A stretch of DNA of 64,000 bases from Fratercula arctica. Its lineage: Eukaryota > Chordata > Aves > Charadriiformes > Alcidae. The DNA is taken from NCBI GenBank assembly GCA_947846985.1, contig CANTUZ010000001.1, positions 171,468,447 through 171,532,446 on the forward strand, written 5' to 3'. Positions 60,801 through 64,000 of this stretch are shown here, one piece after another. The position numbers were made by a program, and so were the translations under genes. The notes under the pieces were generated by a model. The model searched no databases and was not told the origin of the DNA. It saw nothing but the letters and a program-made list of their open reading frames with translations. How positions within the stretch are numbered: position 1 is the first letter of the stretch; each line of letters begins with the position of its first letter.

Positions 60801-63588
60801 ACTGTAGACAGGCTCAGTGATTTACAGCAGAACCTTGGGCAAAGACATTATCTCTGCCTCAGTCAATACAGAAGAAGCTGTACAGTGTGTTTTTGGCAGG
60901 ATCATGTAAAGAGACATTCATCGGTGTTTAGGTAAGCTCAAATGTTATTCAGATGTAAGTCACATAAGGCAAGATATCACCAACTTTTTGTTACTGTGAA
61001 AGTCCAACACTCACTGTGACGGACTTGATGCCAAAATGAACTAGTCATAACACAACATTTCTATTATAAGCATGACTGTGACAGGTCAGCTGAGTTTGTC
61101 TTTCAGCACACAAGATCATGCTTCCAATATTAATGGTCTTAAGAATATATTATATTGTGTTTGTATTCTGCTTTCACCACATCTGCTATCAAATCAAACA
61201 CCATTATACTCTTTGTTACAGTGATCAGACTATCTCCAGCTCTCCTTATCTAATCCAATTAGATGGGTCTTAATAGAAAGAATACTTGGCATATAAAATG
61301 GCCCCACAAGAAACTTCATAAACTGACACTAAGCCACAAGAAGAGAGGTCTCTTTTATAAACAAAATAAGCCCAAATTAATGAGGTTCTGAGGTACAGAA
61401 ACTTCATTCAATGTTTTTAACGTTCACACAATTCTCATCAACACAGATGCACACTGACAAAGATCAAATCCACCTTAACAGCATGACACTGATTCAATAT
61501 CACATTTGAAAATTTGCTTTTCATTATTCTTCTTTTGCTAAGAAAAAGTCACAATAAGTTCCTGAGTTACAAAGTGACCATGCAGAGGCAACTCATCTCT
61601 TCTCGGAACAAAATCAATGTACAGATCACAAACTTCAGGAAGCACACATTGGAGATTTGCCTACAAACACAAATTCTTCCCTCTTGACTTGATGGCAAAG
61701 CAGAAAACTGAAAATTGATCAAAAATGAACTAACAAGTTGTAGTGGATGCTACACTCTCTGTATGTTTTTGATTAAGTTGATACTCTGAGAAGGCCATAA
61801 TAGTGTCCGGCAAAAATCCTGCTATTTATGACAATTACTTTTTCATTTAAAACCTACTAAAAAGAAGTGGTAACCTGCTCAGTCATTTATTCAATTAACT
61901 TTGGAGCACCAGAGTCTAACTTGAATGACTGTCAAGAACTAAACAGGAATCTGGACAGCTAAGGGAAAAATACCACGCTACACGTAATGTCAGAAGCTGA
62001 GGAAGTGTAATACCCTCCAAAGCTAATGAGAGTTGAATTTCTTTTGACAAGTCTGAATTTACATATATAAAATAATTTTGAAAAATTCTACTAATTTGAA
62101 CTGTAGTGGTTGCTCATAAAAACAGTCCAACTGTGTCAGAGAAATGGTCCAGCTCCTCCACTATCACTGATATTTCCCCCAAGTATCATCTCCATGTATT
62201 TCTGATTCAGGACCTCCAGATACAGGTTTCAGGGTTTTTGTGATTAGCAGCCCCTCCTTTGTCATTAGTGACTCTCCATGGATTTCTCTTCCATGTATTT
62301 GACCGGTATTTCCTTGAATCCACGTAAACCTTCAGCAATCAAAATATCCCTTGACACGCTGGTTCTGTGCCCTTTGTTTCCACACTAAATCACTCACTGA
62401 GAATCCCCATCTCTTTCACTTTGAACTTGGTCCCTCCTAATTTCCCTCAATGCTGCACAGTTCTGTTCTCAAACGAAAGAGTGAGCATTCATGTCATGTC
62501 TCAAAAATAAATACACAAGAACTCCAGTCTTACCTGCAAAGATCATTCATACAGCTGGAAATGTAAGAATACGGATCTATGCTCTCATGACAGCTGAGAA
62601 AAGGAAACTGTAGGAATATTTGGCACTTGAAGAATATGTCCTGCGCATTAAGGAGAATCAATAAATGGCAGTTAGCAAATACTTTCTGAACAAGCATAAT
62701 TCTTTTTAGCTTTGTTTCCCTAATCTACAGTCCCTTATACCCCCATTAAAATTTGAGAATCTCACAGTCTCAATTTATTATTATGTCTCTTTTATTATTT
62801 CTTCACTATGAGGGTGACACTAGAACAGGTCGCCCAGAGAGGTGGTGGAAGCCCCATCCCTGGAAGTTTTTAAGGCCAGGCTGGACGGGGCTCTGAGCAA
62901 CCTGATCTAGTGGGAGGTGTCCCTGCCTATGGCAGGGGGGCTGGAACTAGGTGATCTTTAAACTCCCTTCCAACCCTGACAATTCTATGATTCTAAGATT
63001 ATTCTTCCTAAAATTTGTCCTCTCTGCCTAGGCTGGCTTAATCGCATGCTGCTCCTAAACCAGCTGCGATGAAAGAGTGTGAAATGACAAAAAAATCATT
63101 TTGTGTCAATGCAGGAGCTGAGCATGTTACTTCTGCAGTATTTCACAGTTTCCAAAATAATGAGGTGTAAAATGCCAGGACAGAAACTGAACCCAGGTTT
63201 AATGCAGCAATGAAGGGCTCTGCCAGCAGACCTGTGCCACTTGGCACATCTTATCTGAACCTTTGTACTTTTAAGCTAAACATCTGAAGATCTTCAGACA
63301 TTCCCTAGCAACAGTCCTGATATGAATCTTCCCTTTCTCAAAGCCTCAATGCATCTAAGGCTTTTTTCAACATGGTGTATATTGCTAGATTCTTGAACCA
63401 TTACTAGGCAGTGAAGATTAAGAAAAGATATATATATGAAAAACATGATTAGCTTACCTCGGTGAGTTCTGCATTAGCTGAGCAAGGACTGGAAAAATCT
63501 GAGGCAGTAGGCACACAGCCTATGTCATTTGAGGTTTGCACAGCCCAGCTATTTGCAAATTCAGCAATATCTTCTGTATATTCACCAA
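598..63588 (-). CDS. OTOG: Otogelin gene, internal 33 exons (both ends outside window)
   Basis: Otogelin is a secreted component of the tectorial membrane, otoconial membrane and cupulae of the inner ear. The spliced order seen here is D1 tail, C8-1, TIL1, VWD2, C8-2, TIL2, VWD3, C8-3, AbfB-type module, Cys-rich linkers, a long Ser/Thr-rich mucin-like exon, a Cys-rich exon, VWD4 and the start of C8-4. The AbfB module points to the otogelin pair (OTOG/OTOGL). The roughly 940-codon Ser/Thr region points to OTOG, because OTOGL lacks it. Visible coding length is about 4,281 nt plus the 2,828-nt mucin exon. All 33 exons have GT donors and AG acceptors, and all phases match. The anomaly is three in-frame stops and an apparent frameshift pair, all in the mucin exon. 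Family assignment is strong; OTOG versus OTOGL is slightly less certain. Confidence 0.88.
813..3086 (-). other. Intron E32/E33
   Basis: 2.3 kb, AT-rich. Short open frames at 1,539-1,803 and 1,909-2,256 have no domain, splice context or conserved pattern. Nothing else recognised. Confidence 0.75.
3087..3276 (-). CDS. OTOG: OTOG E32: VWD4, third part
   Basis: It encodes [20 protein letters not shown], then [14 protein letters not shown] and finally TEGLCG, whose Gly codon is shared with E33 (LCG-VCNGD). The acceptor is TTATTTTAG and the donor is TGTG|GTGAGG. Confidence 0.92.
3277..3949 (-). other. Intron E31/E32
   Basis: AT-rich, with a short A-run at 3,532-3,542. Nothing recognised. Confidence 0.75.
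3950..4042 (-). CDS. OTOG: OTOG E31: VWD4, second part
   Basis: A 31-codon exon encoding [18 protein letters not shown] and [11 protein letters not shown], the VWD4 middle beta strands. The acceptor is TCTTTCAAG and the donor is AAA|GTAAGT. Phase 0 at both ends. Confidence 0.88.
4043..5529 (-). other. Intron E30/E31
   Basis: 1.5 kb of AT-rich sequence. No repeat or open frame that I can support. Confidence 0.75.
5530..5672 (-). CDS. OTOG: OTOG E30: VWD4, first part
   Basis: It encodes [20 protein letters not shown], then [11 protein letters not shown] and EKCPANQ. 'C......iTFDG..i.l...asYiLvk' is a diverged VWD start; there is no GDPH self-cleavage motif in the visible part. The acceptor is TTTTTTAG and the donor is CAG|GTAAGA. 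Confidence 0.92.
5673..6537 (-). other. Intron E29/E30
   Basis: AT-rich, with a small direct repeat of 'ttttactctc' at about 6,343-6,360. Nothing else recognised. Confidence 0.75.
6538..6715 (-). CDS. OTOG: OTOG E29: Cys-rich exon after the mucin segment
   Basis: It encodes [20 protein letters not shown], then [16 protein letters not shown] and [11 protein letters not shown]. The 'CCP.WeC.C' motif directly before VWD4 is typical of this family. The acceptor is ATATGATAG (modest) and the donor is CCCT|GTAAGT. The last nucleotide forms Cys with E30. The longest open frame overlapping this interval is a different frame and not coding. Confidence 0.88.
6716..7369 (-). other. Intron E28/E29
   Basis: AT-rich. 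Open frames here are short and lack domains. The acceptor for E29 (ATATGATAG at 6,716-6,724) is weaker than most. Confidence 0.75.
7370..10197 (-). pseudogene. OTOG: OTOG E28: giant Ser/Thr-rich mucin-like exon, interrupted
   Basis: An exon of 2 + 942 codons. It begins [12 protein letters not shown] after the acceptor CCTTTTAG and ends STPSKCV before the donor GTATGA. It is rich in Ser, Thr, Pro and Ala with few Cys, as expected of a heavily O-glycosylated spacer. In frame it holds TAG (9668-9670, codon 176), TAA (9191-9193, codon 335) and TGA (8714-8716, codon 494). Ser/Thr-rich coding continues in the same frame after each stop. Codons read at 9383-9457 are Leu-rich and become Ser/Thr-rich one frame over, suggesting paired indels. 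The last 448 codons are open. Skipping the whole exon would break phase between E27 and E29. I call it an interrupted exon; recent loss, unannotated internal splicing and assembly error all remain possible. Confidence 0.75.
10198..11128 (-). other. Intron E27/E28
   Basis: AT-rich, nothing recognised beyond the splice sites. Confidence 0.75.
11129..11208 (-). CDS. OTOG: OTOG E27: TIL-like exon leading into the mucin segment
   Basis: It encodes [20 protein letters not shown], then CVYPEDC. 'GC.p.CP....lde.t..CV...DC' is the usual end of a Cys-rich unit. The acceptor is TTTTAAAG and the donor is GACT|GTAAGT. It leaves 1 nt, completed by the 2 nt of E28 to a Cys codon. Confidence 0.92.
11209..12433 (-). 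other. Intron E26/E27
   Basis: 1.2 kb of AT-rich sequence, nothing recognised. Confidence 0.75.
12434..12551 (-). CDS. OTOG: OTOG E26: Cys-rich exon after AbfB
   Basis: It encodes [20 protein letters not shown], then [15 protein letters not shown], the 'C.W.Y.pC...C..TC.dp....C' unit found before the mucin segment in mucin-related proteins. The acceptor is TTCTCAG and the donor is CTCC|GTAAGT. Confidence 0.92.
12552..13151 (-). other. Intron E25/E26
   Basis: AT-rich, nothing recognised. Confidence 0.75.
13152..13430 (-). CDS. OTOG: OTOG E25: AbfB-type (arabinofuranosidase B-like) module
   Basis: It encodes [19 protein letters not shown], then a [20 protein letters not shown] segment, and later [11 protein letters not shown] and a SSFSIE end. 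'RP.YfLy..d......W.....F...AtF....Gl....saFE......f' fits the carbohydrate-binding AbfB beta-trefoil (PF05270-like) known in otogelins. The acceptor AG at 13431-13432 follows a T/C-rich tract. The donor is GAAG|GTAAAT. Sugar binding by this vertebrate copy is inference. Confidence 0.88.
13431..14986 (-). other. Intron E24/E25
   Basis: 1.6 kb, AT-rich, with an A-run near 14,801-14,815. The plus-strand A-rich block beside 13,431 is the polypyrimidine tract of E25. Confidence 0.75.
14987..15154 (-). CDS. OTOG: OTOG E24: N-terminal strand of the AbfB region
   Basis: It encodes [20 protein letters not shown], then [12 protein letters not shown] and [17 protein letters not shown]. It links C8-3 to the AbfB-type beta-trefoil. 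The acceptor is CCCTTAG and the donor is TTAT|GTAAGT. Phases match E23 (Gly) and E25 (Ser). Confidence 0.9.
15596..15623. repeat. Poly-C/poly-A homopolymer junction
   Basis: A C-run is directly followed by an A-run of about 18 bases. Such junctions are error-prone in assemblies. It lies in the E23/E24 intron. Confidence 0.85.
16580..17079 (+). mobile_element. Probable avian ERV solo LTR
   Basis: The block resembles a widespread bird ERV LTR: 'cactcactcattccctccca', 'cgtgggttgagataaagaca', 'ctcaattgctcatcatcagc', 'tttggtcagttggggtcagc' and the end 'gaaaattaactctataccag'. An A/G-rich run lies at 16,678-16,730. No gag/pol/env open frames are nearby, so it looks like a solo LTR. The left boundary is approximate. 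It lies in the 4-kb intron between E23 and E24. Confidence 0.6.
18977..19060. repeat. Cluster of TACAAATG and GCTAGC-type short repeats
   Basis: TACAAATG occurs at 18,981, 18,993 and 19,012, with a degenerate copy between. The palindrome 'tttgtacaaa' lies at 18,977-18,986 and several 'gctag' words follow. It ends about 80 bp downstream of microexon E23 in transcript terms. Confidence 0.7.
19137..19163 (-). CDS. OTOG: OTOG E23: 27-nt microexon
   Basis: A microexon encoding YDCEYYNQ between two split codons (Ala with E22, Gly with E24). It sits between TTCTTTTAG and CAAG|GTATGT. Phase fits perfectly, and the 'P.YDCEYYN.gLG' segment is expected after C8-3 in otogelins. Too short for ORF finders. 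Confidence 0.85.
19713..19869 (-). CDS. OTOG: OTOG E22: C8-3, second half
   Basis: It encodes [20 protein letters not shown], then [20 protein letters not shown] and a final HWRSPSLC. The 'dv..fv..C..DtC.C..ggDCeClCt.iaaYa..C' pattern is diagnostic. The acceptor TTTTCCAG follows a roughly 40-nt almost pure pyrimidine tract. The donor is TGTG|GTAGGT. Confidence 0.95.
19870..22675 (-). other. Intron E21/E22
   Basis: 2.8 kb. The plus-strand A/G run at 19,872-19,910 is the E22 polypyrimidine tract. The block 20,800-21,380 is GC-richer, with open frames at 20,705-21,031 and 21,028-21,384 that I cannot assign; it may be an unlabelled repeat. Confidence 0.65.
22676..22792 (-). CDS. OTOG: OTOG E21: C8-3, first half
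   Basis: It encodes [15 protein letters not shown], then [19 protein letters not shown]: the 'C......k..CsiL.s..FapCr..v' first half of C8. The acceptor is TTTTTAAG and the donor is GTG|GTAAGT. Phase 0 at both ends, 39 codons. Confidence 0.93.
22793..25026 (-). other. Intron E20/E21
   Basis: 2.2 kb with a GC-richer patch at 23,380-23,680, an (AT)n-type microsatellite at about 23,855-23,878 and an A-run near 24,553-24,567. No gene recognised. Confidence 0.7.
25027..25146 (-). CDS. OTOG: OTOG E20: VWD3, C-terminal part
   Basis: It encodes [18 protein letters not shown], then [11 protein letters not shown]. 'GLCGNFd....ND' plus 'FGdSW' closes VWD3. The residue before GLC is Ala, so again no CGLC. 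The acceptor is CTTTTAG and the donor is CAG|GTAAGT. Phase 0 at both ends, 40 codons. Confidence 0.94.
25147..26873 (-). other. Intron E19/E20
   Basis: 1.7 kb holding the perfect 13-bp hairpin at 25,891-25,920. Otherwise unremarkable. Confidence 0.75.
25891..25920. repeat. Perfect 13-bp inverted repeat with 4-nt loop
   Basis: The arms are 'tacactatgtgta' (25,891-25,903) and 'tacacatagtgta' (25,908-25,920), separated by 'ttga'. The match is perfect. It lies in the E19/E20 intron and could form a hairpin in DNA or pre-mRNA. Confidence 0.95.
26874..27020 (-). CDS. OTOG: OTOG E19: VWD3, third part
   Basis: It encodes [17 protein letters not shown], then [20 protein letters not shown] and GPRWK, the second beta-sheet of VWD. 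The acceptor is TCTGTCAG and the donor is AAG|GTGAGC. Phase 0 at both ends, 49 codons. Confidence 0.93.
27438..27572 (-). CDS. OTOG: OTOG E18: VWD3, second part
   Basis: It encodes [20 protein letters not shown], then IVCSKNVFI and [12 protein letters not shown]. The '[11 protein letters not shown]' segment is characteristic of otogelin-type D3. The acceptor is ATTGCAG and the donor is CAG|GTTAGT. Phase 0 at both ends. Confidence 0.93.
28800..29273 (+). other. GC-richer intronic block ending in an AATAAA and A-run
   Basis: A locally GC-rich segment (28,850-29,060) is followed by AATAAA at 29,205-29,210 and a run of about 22 A at 29,252-29,273. The layout resembles the 3' end of a retrotransposed transcript. 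A 128-codon open frame (28,852-29,238) has no recognisable domain. It may be a retrocopy or an unlabelled repeat. Confidence 0.3.
31592..31620. repeat. Poly-T tract of about 28 nt
   Basis: A pure T run near 31,592-31,619, read as poly-A on the transcribed strand, so it may be the tail of a minus-strand retroelement that is no longer recognisable. It lies in the 13.5-kb intron. Confidence 0.85.
34290..35166 (+). pseudogene. Possible decayed retrocopy of an unidentified gene
   Basis: One frame stays protein-like over 34,582-35,166 with only two internal stops (34,780-34,782 and about 34,924). It includes an acidic stretch [17 protein letters not shown] and a basic stretch [11 protein letters not shown] same-frame stretch at 34,381-34,480 ([18 protein letters not shown]) and a shifted one at 34,289-34,378 ([11 protein letters not shown]) also look coding. 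There are no splice signals. I do not recognise the parent. It could be chance open frames. Confidence 0.33.
38062..38130 (+). mobile_element. CR1 LINE, 3' tail only
   Basis: About 70 bases containing 'gatgatctttaaaggtccc' and 'caacccaaatcattctatga', the last part of CR1. It lies in the 13.5-kb intron between E17 and E18. Confidence 0.8.
38760..39560 (-). mobile_element. Ancient CR1/L3-like LINE remnant
   Basis: Recognisable phrases on the plus strand include 'gatccttgtgggatgtcacc', 'aggccatttattcctacctt', 'atccatatgtttattgtctt' and 'cagacatactggtctgttcc'. I recall this series, in this order, from the complement of old amniote CR1/L3 reverse transcriptase copies. The fragment is diverged and sits in the largest intron. 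Family assignment is from memory and needs a repeat-library check. Confidence 0.6.
41099..41237 (-). CDS. OTOG: OTOG E17: VWD3, first part
   Basis: It encodes [18 protein letters not shown], then [20 protein letters not shown] and YLLK. The GD.HY.TFDGl.y...sdC.Y pattern defines a VWF D domain start. The acceptor is CTTACAG and the donor is AAAG|GTAGGA. It is followed by the 13.5-kb intron; it leaves in phase 0. Confidence 0.95.
41238..42479 (-). other. Intron E16/E17
   Basis: 1.2 kb of AT-rich sequence, nothing recognised. Confidence 0.75.
42480..42587 (-). CDS. OTOG: OTOG E16: linker exon before VWD3
   Basis: It encodes [20 protein letters not shown], then [11 protein letters not shown]. 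This is the 'G.C....CPC...........pC.tC' linker. The acceptor is TTTTGAAG and the donor is CCTG|GTGAGT. Two split nucleotides complete a Cys with E17. Confidence 0.9.
42588..45878 (-). other. Intron E15/E16
   Basis: 3.3 kb. The block 42,650-43,060 is GC-rich with several overlapping frames but no domain; it may be an unlabelled repeat or regulatory sequence. A smaller GC-rich patch lies at 45,240-45,420. An A-run at 45,799-45,814 is near the E15 donor. Confidence 0.65.
45879..46041 (-). CDS. OTOG: OTOG E15: Cys-rich TIL-like module before VWD3
   Basis: It encodes [15 protein letters not shown], then [17 protein letters not shown] and [10 protein letters not shown], another TIL-like unit. The acceptor is TTTGAAG and the donor is CTGG|GTAAGC. 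It is more GC-rich than its flanks. The Gly codon is shared with E16. Confidence 0.92.
46042..47516 (-). other. Introns E13/E14 and E14/E15 (with E14 inside)
   Basis: Two AT-rich introns of about 0.7 kb each flanking the 53-nt E14. Nothing recognised outside the exon. Confidence 0.75.
46706..46758 (-). CDS. OTOG: OTOG E14: short linker exon
   Basis: A 53-nt exon encoding [17 protein letters not shown], the 'C.NG...C' linker segment. The acceptor is TTTTCCAG and the donor is ACAG|GTAATT. One nucleotide over on each side, matching E13 and E15. Confidence 0.87.
47517..47591 (-). CDS. OTOG: OTOG E13: linker exon after TIL2
   Basis: A 75-nt exon encoding [18 protein letters not shown] and ending GSC. 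The 'CpC.y.Gk....G' linker pattern is kept, with an extra Cys. The acceptor is TTAACAG and the donor is CCTG|GTAGGT. Confidence 0.88.
47592..48719 (-). other. Intron E12/E13
   Basis: 1.1 kb, AT-rich, nothing recognised. Confidence 0.75.
48720..48885 (-). CDS. OTOG: OTOG E12: TIL2 domain
   Basis: A Cys-rich exon: [20 protein letters not shown], then [17 protein letters not shown], a textbook TIL module ('C.C..G...'). The acceptor CCTCCAG is preceded by a CTCT-rich pyrimidine tract and the donor is CAAT|GTAAGT. Confidence 0.94.
48886..49693 (-). other. Intron E11/E12
   Basis: 0.8 kb with a GA-rich run beside E12 (its polypyrimidine tract), the G-run cluster at 49,150 and a C-rich patch at 49,305-49,395. 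Confidence 0.75.
49150..49177. repeat. G-run cluster (quadruplex-type)
   Basis: A run of about 11 G is followed by four shorter G blocks broken by 'at', 'a' and 't' on the plus strand, so the OTOG transcript would carry the C-rich complement. It lies in the E11/E12 intron. Confidence 0.85.
49694..49903 (-). CDS. OTOG: OTOG E11: C8-2 domain
   Basis: A single exon carries almost the whole C8: [19 protein letters not shown], then [20 protein letters not shown] and a final FRSHISYC. Cys spacing fits PF08742-type C8. The acceptor is CTCTTAG and the donor is TGTG|GTGAGT. The codon split with E12 restores Ala. Confidence 0.95.
49904..51738 (-). other. Intron E10/E11
   Basis: 1.8 kb containing the reverse-oriented CR1 fragment at 50,727-50,820. 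Nothing else recognised. Confidence 0.75.
50727..50820 (-). mobile_element. CR1 LINE 3' fragment, reverse orientation
   Basis: The plus strand reads 'ggacctcagaaggtcatcta' followed by a 'gtccaccatcctgctc' block, which is the reverse complement of a CR1 3' terminus. It lies in the E10/E11 intron, in the same orientation as OTOG. Confidence 0.7.
51739..51863 (-). CDS. OTOG: OTOG E10: linker from VWD2 to C8-2
   Basis: It encodes [19 protein letters not shown], then SSAC and DPCNVNQQN. The 'fANaWKv..aC....dpC' sequence is the standard VWD-to-C8 linker. The acceptor is CTTTTCAG and the donor is AATG|GTATGT. One nucleotide over on each side. Confidence 0.92.
51864..54634 (-). other. Introns E9/E10 and E8/E9 (with E9 inside)
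   Basis: 0.9 kb and 1.7 kb of AT-rich sequence on either side of E9 (52,790-52,967). A short CA repeat lies at about 53,612-53,628. Nothing else recognised. Confidence 0.7.
52790..52967 (-). CDS. OTOG: OTOG E9: VWD2, C-terminal part
   Basis: It encodes a VWD beta-sheet and ends [15 protein letters not shown], the 'GLCG.yNGn..DDf' signature. The residue before GLC is Leu, so the CGLC vicinal-cysteine motif of VWF propeptide D domains is absent. The acceptor is TATGTGCAG and the donor is TTTCT|GTAAGT. Both split codons match neighbours. Confidence 0.95.
54635..54758 (-). CDS. OTOG: OTOG E8: VWD2, middle
   Basis: It encodes [19 protein letters not shown] followed by a beta-rich stretch ending NQAFNLN. 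Acidic ED and the alternating hydrophobic pattern fit the VWD core. The acceptor is TGCTTAG and the donor is AATG|GTAAGA. Starts in phase 0, ends with 1 nt over. Confidence 0.9.
54759..56304 (-). other. Intron E7/E8
   Basis: 1.5 kb. The part 55,020-55,780 is less AT-rich and has a repeat-like feel, but I cannot name a family. Confidence 0.65.
56305..56450 (-). CDS. OTOG: OTOG E7: VWD2, first part
   Basis: It encodes [19 protein letters not shown], then [10 protein letters not shown] and APCGQ. The H..TFDGR.F..G.C.Y sequence is the classic start of a VWF type D domain. The acceptor is CTCTCAAG and the donor is CAA|GTAAGT. It leaves in phase 0. Confidence 0.95.
56451..57646 (-). other. Intron E6/E7
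   Basis: 1.2 kb, nothing recognised. Confidence 0.75.
57647..57693 (-). CDS. OTOG: OTOG E6: short linker exon before VWD2
   Basis: A 47-nt exon encoding [15 protein letters not shown], the 'C..G.W.C....C' segment directly before VWD2. The acceptor is TTTTCAG and the donor is CCAG|GTATCT. The split codons join E5 (Cys) and E7 (Ala). Confidence 0.9.
57943..58051 (-). CDS. OTOG: OTOG E5: E'/VWC-like linker after TIL1
   Basis: It encodes LIMENGTCI, then [14 protein letters not shown] and an EC-SNC end. This is the usual 'G.CV....CPC.Y.G..y..G......C..C' linker between TIL and the next VWD. The donor is CTG|GTATGT and the acceptor is CCAATAG. Two nucleotides of a split codon at each end. Confidence 0.9.
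58052..58793 (-). other. Intron E4/E5
   Basis: 0.7 kb, AT-rich, nothing recognised. Confidence 0.75.
58794..58919 (-). CDS. OTOG: OTOG E4: TIL1 (trypsin-inhibitor-like) domain
   Basis: A Cys-dense exon starting [20 protein letters not shown] and ending [10 protein letters not shown], the hallmark of a TIL domain after C8. The acceptor is TTCTAG and the donor is ACG|GTAAAT. The split Gly codon joins E5. It structurally completes the D1 assembly. Confidence 0.92.
58920..59616 (-). other. Intron E3/E4
   Basis: 0.7 kb, nothing recognised. Confidence 0.75.
59617..59723 (-). CDS. OTOG: OTOG E3: C8-1 domain, second half
   Basis: It encodes [18 protein letters not shown], then a W-RDDFPAC end, typical of C8 domains (a Cys pair in 'YC.a...YA..C'). 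The acceptor is ATTTCAG and the donor is TGTA|GTAAGG. It is markedly richer in G+C and CpG (six CpG in 107 nt) than its AT-rich surroundings. Phase is 1 nt in, 1 nt out, joining E2 and E4 cleanly. Confidence 0.88.
59883..60432 (+). mobile_element. CR1 LINE, 5'-truncated 3' fragment
   Basis: About 550 bases match the conserved end of avian CR1 reverse-transcriptase ORF2. The strand reads 'accccacctggagtactg', later 'caggttgcccagggaagctg', and it ends with the CR1 3' tail 'accattctgtgattctgtga'. It lies antisense to OTOG in the E2/E3 intron. A short open frame (59,959-60,192) is part of the dead ORF2. Typical 5' truncation of CR1. Confidence 0.92.
60546..60582. repeat. 16-bp inverted repeat (one G-T wobble) built of two palindromic units
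   Basis: The left arm 'ttgtcttcaagacaag' (60,546-60,561) and right arm 'cttgtcttggagacaa' (60,567-60,582) pair at 15 of 16 positions; the odd one is a G-T wobble. The two 15-nt units (60,546-60,560 and 60,568-60,582) are also direct repeats of each other, and each is itself near-palindromic. It lies about 115 bp past the CR1 3' end in the E2/E3 intron. Confidence 0.93.
62534..62640 (-). CDS. OTOG: OTOG E2: C8-1 domain, first half
   Basis: It encodes [11 protein letters not shown] and then [15 protein letters not shown], the 'F..CH..vdP..Y...C' core of a C8 domain. The acceptor GCGCAG has a short pyrimidine tract and the donor is GCAG|GTAAGA. A second AG (TTCTCAG) lies 47 nt inside the exon, but using it would break phase with E1, so I chose the upstream site. 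It starts in phase 0 and leaves 2 nt. Confidence 0.85.
62641..63457 (-). other. Intron E1/E2
   Basis: 0.8 kb with the short CR1 3' end at 62,808-62,996. Confidence 0.75.
62808..62996 (+). mobile_element. CR1 LINE, short 3' fragment
   Basis: About 190 bases of CR1 3' end: 'agaacaggtcgcccagagag', later 'tggaactaggtgatcttta', ending 'caattctatgattctaag'. It lies in the E1/E2 intron, antisense to OTOG. Confidence 0.9.
63458..63588 (-). CDS. OTOG: OTOG E1: end of first von Willebrand D unit
   Basis: After the VWD1 core this exon encodes the linker with [15 protein letters not shown] and GCVPTASDF. The ANSW pattern matches the 'A.SW' signature that follows VWD domains. The acceptor is TTTATGCAG and the donor is GAG|GTAAGC. 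It enters with 2 nt of a split codon and leaves in phase 0. The preceding exon is not in the last 412 bases of the window. Confidence 0.85.
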
Positions 63589-64000
63589 CTGCATAAAAAC
63601 ATTGGAAGAGCATTCAGGGAAAAAAAAAAAAAAAACAACAACACGAACACAAAAACAGCTTGAAAATTTCAGGTAGTTTTTCAATGTGTTCATTACCTCA
63701 GTTACAGATATGTTCAAAGTACGGGTAGTGTAGAAAGTATGGGTAGTGTAGTGGGGATTTTTTTAGTTTCAGGTAGCATTTTATACTACATTTAAATGAA
63801 AAGATTAAAAAAAAATATATTACAAGGTGCTGGTTGGGGTTTTTTTAAGTGCAGTCACTGAAAATTTTATAACAAATACACAAATAAGAATGCTGGTAAT
63901 GCATTGAATACTTAAGAAAAAATACATTTCTTTAAAACAGTTTAAGGCTTTCATCATGTTTCAGTCAGCACTATTATTTCCCTCCTTTTCCCTTGCTGCA
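63589..64000 (-). other. Intron upstream of E1 (partial)
   Basis: AT-rich, with an A-run at 63,620-63,634 and the 18-bp tandem duplication. I searched for the preceding VWD1 exon and found none. Confidence 0.7.
63716..63751. repeat. Tandem duplication of 18 bp
   Basis: Two adjacent 18-bp copies of 'aaagtaygggtagtgtag' differ at one base (c/t). They lie upstream of E1 in the intron. Confidence 0.92.

Larger units (their letters stand above)
59724..62533 (-). other. Intron E2/E3
   Basis: 2.8 kb with the 550-bp CR1 fragment and the 16-bp hairpin. The remainder (60,600-62,530) is AT-rich and unrecognised. Confidence 0.75.

Noticed and set aside
62534..62593. Shorter E2 using the internal TTCTCAG acceptor
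   Set aside because: It would break phase with E1 and remove the first C8 Cys; the upstream GCGCAG site fits.
598..63588. Assignment to OTOGL or to a gel-forming mucin
   Set aside because: OTOGL shares the D and AbfB modules but lacks a large Ser/Thr exon; gel-forming mucins lack the AbfB module.

Overview
The window is vertebrate nuclear DNA, almost certainly from a bird. The evidence is an AT-rich background, many small exons separated by introns of up to 13.5 kb, several CR1 LINE 3' ends with the typical avian terminal motif (about 59,883-60,432, 62,808-62,996, 38,062-38,130, and 50,727-50,820 on the minus strand), and a probable avian ERV solo LTR (about 16,580-17,079). I see no bacterial genes, operons, CRISPR array or tRNA.

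One gene fills the window, on the minus strand, so it reads from high to low coordinates. It is otogelin (OTOG), a giant secreted glycoprotein of the acellular gels of the inner ear. I rebuilt 33 internal exons (local numbers E1-E33) from GT/AG splice sites, conserved domain content and reading phase. Every junction keeps phase. The 5' end of the gene (signal peptide, most of VWD1) lies beyond 64,000, and the 3' end (rest of C8-4, TIL, CTCK knot) lies below position 1.

Order along the protein: end of D1 and C8-1 (63.6-59.6 kb); TIL1 and linker (58.9-57.6); VWD2, C8-2, TIL2 and linker (56.5-42.5); VWD3 and C8-3, split by a 13.5-kb intron (41.2-19.7); a 27-nt microexon (19.1); an AbfB-type beta-trefoil module (15.2-13.2); two Cys-rich exons (12.5-11.1); one giant Ser/Thr-rich mucin-like exon of 2,828 nt (10.2-7.4); then a Cys-rich exon, VWD4 and the start of C8-4 (6.7-0.6).

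The main surprise is the mucin-like exon. It carries three in-frame stop codons (TAG 9668-9670, TAA 9191-9193, TGA 8714-8716) and a Leu-rich stretch (9383-9457) that looks like Ser/Thr-rich sequence read out of frame between two compensating indels. The other 32 exons, including the five downstream, are open and in phase. Either the gene was lost recently, or the broken part is removed by unannotated splicing, or the assembly is wrong here. RNA data would decide.

The introns hold TE remnants, homopolymer tracts, two striking hairpins (25,891-25,920 and 60,546-60,582), a G-run block, a possible decayed retrocopy (34.3-35.2 kb) and a block with a poly(A)-signal/A-tail arrangement (28.8-29.27 kb).
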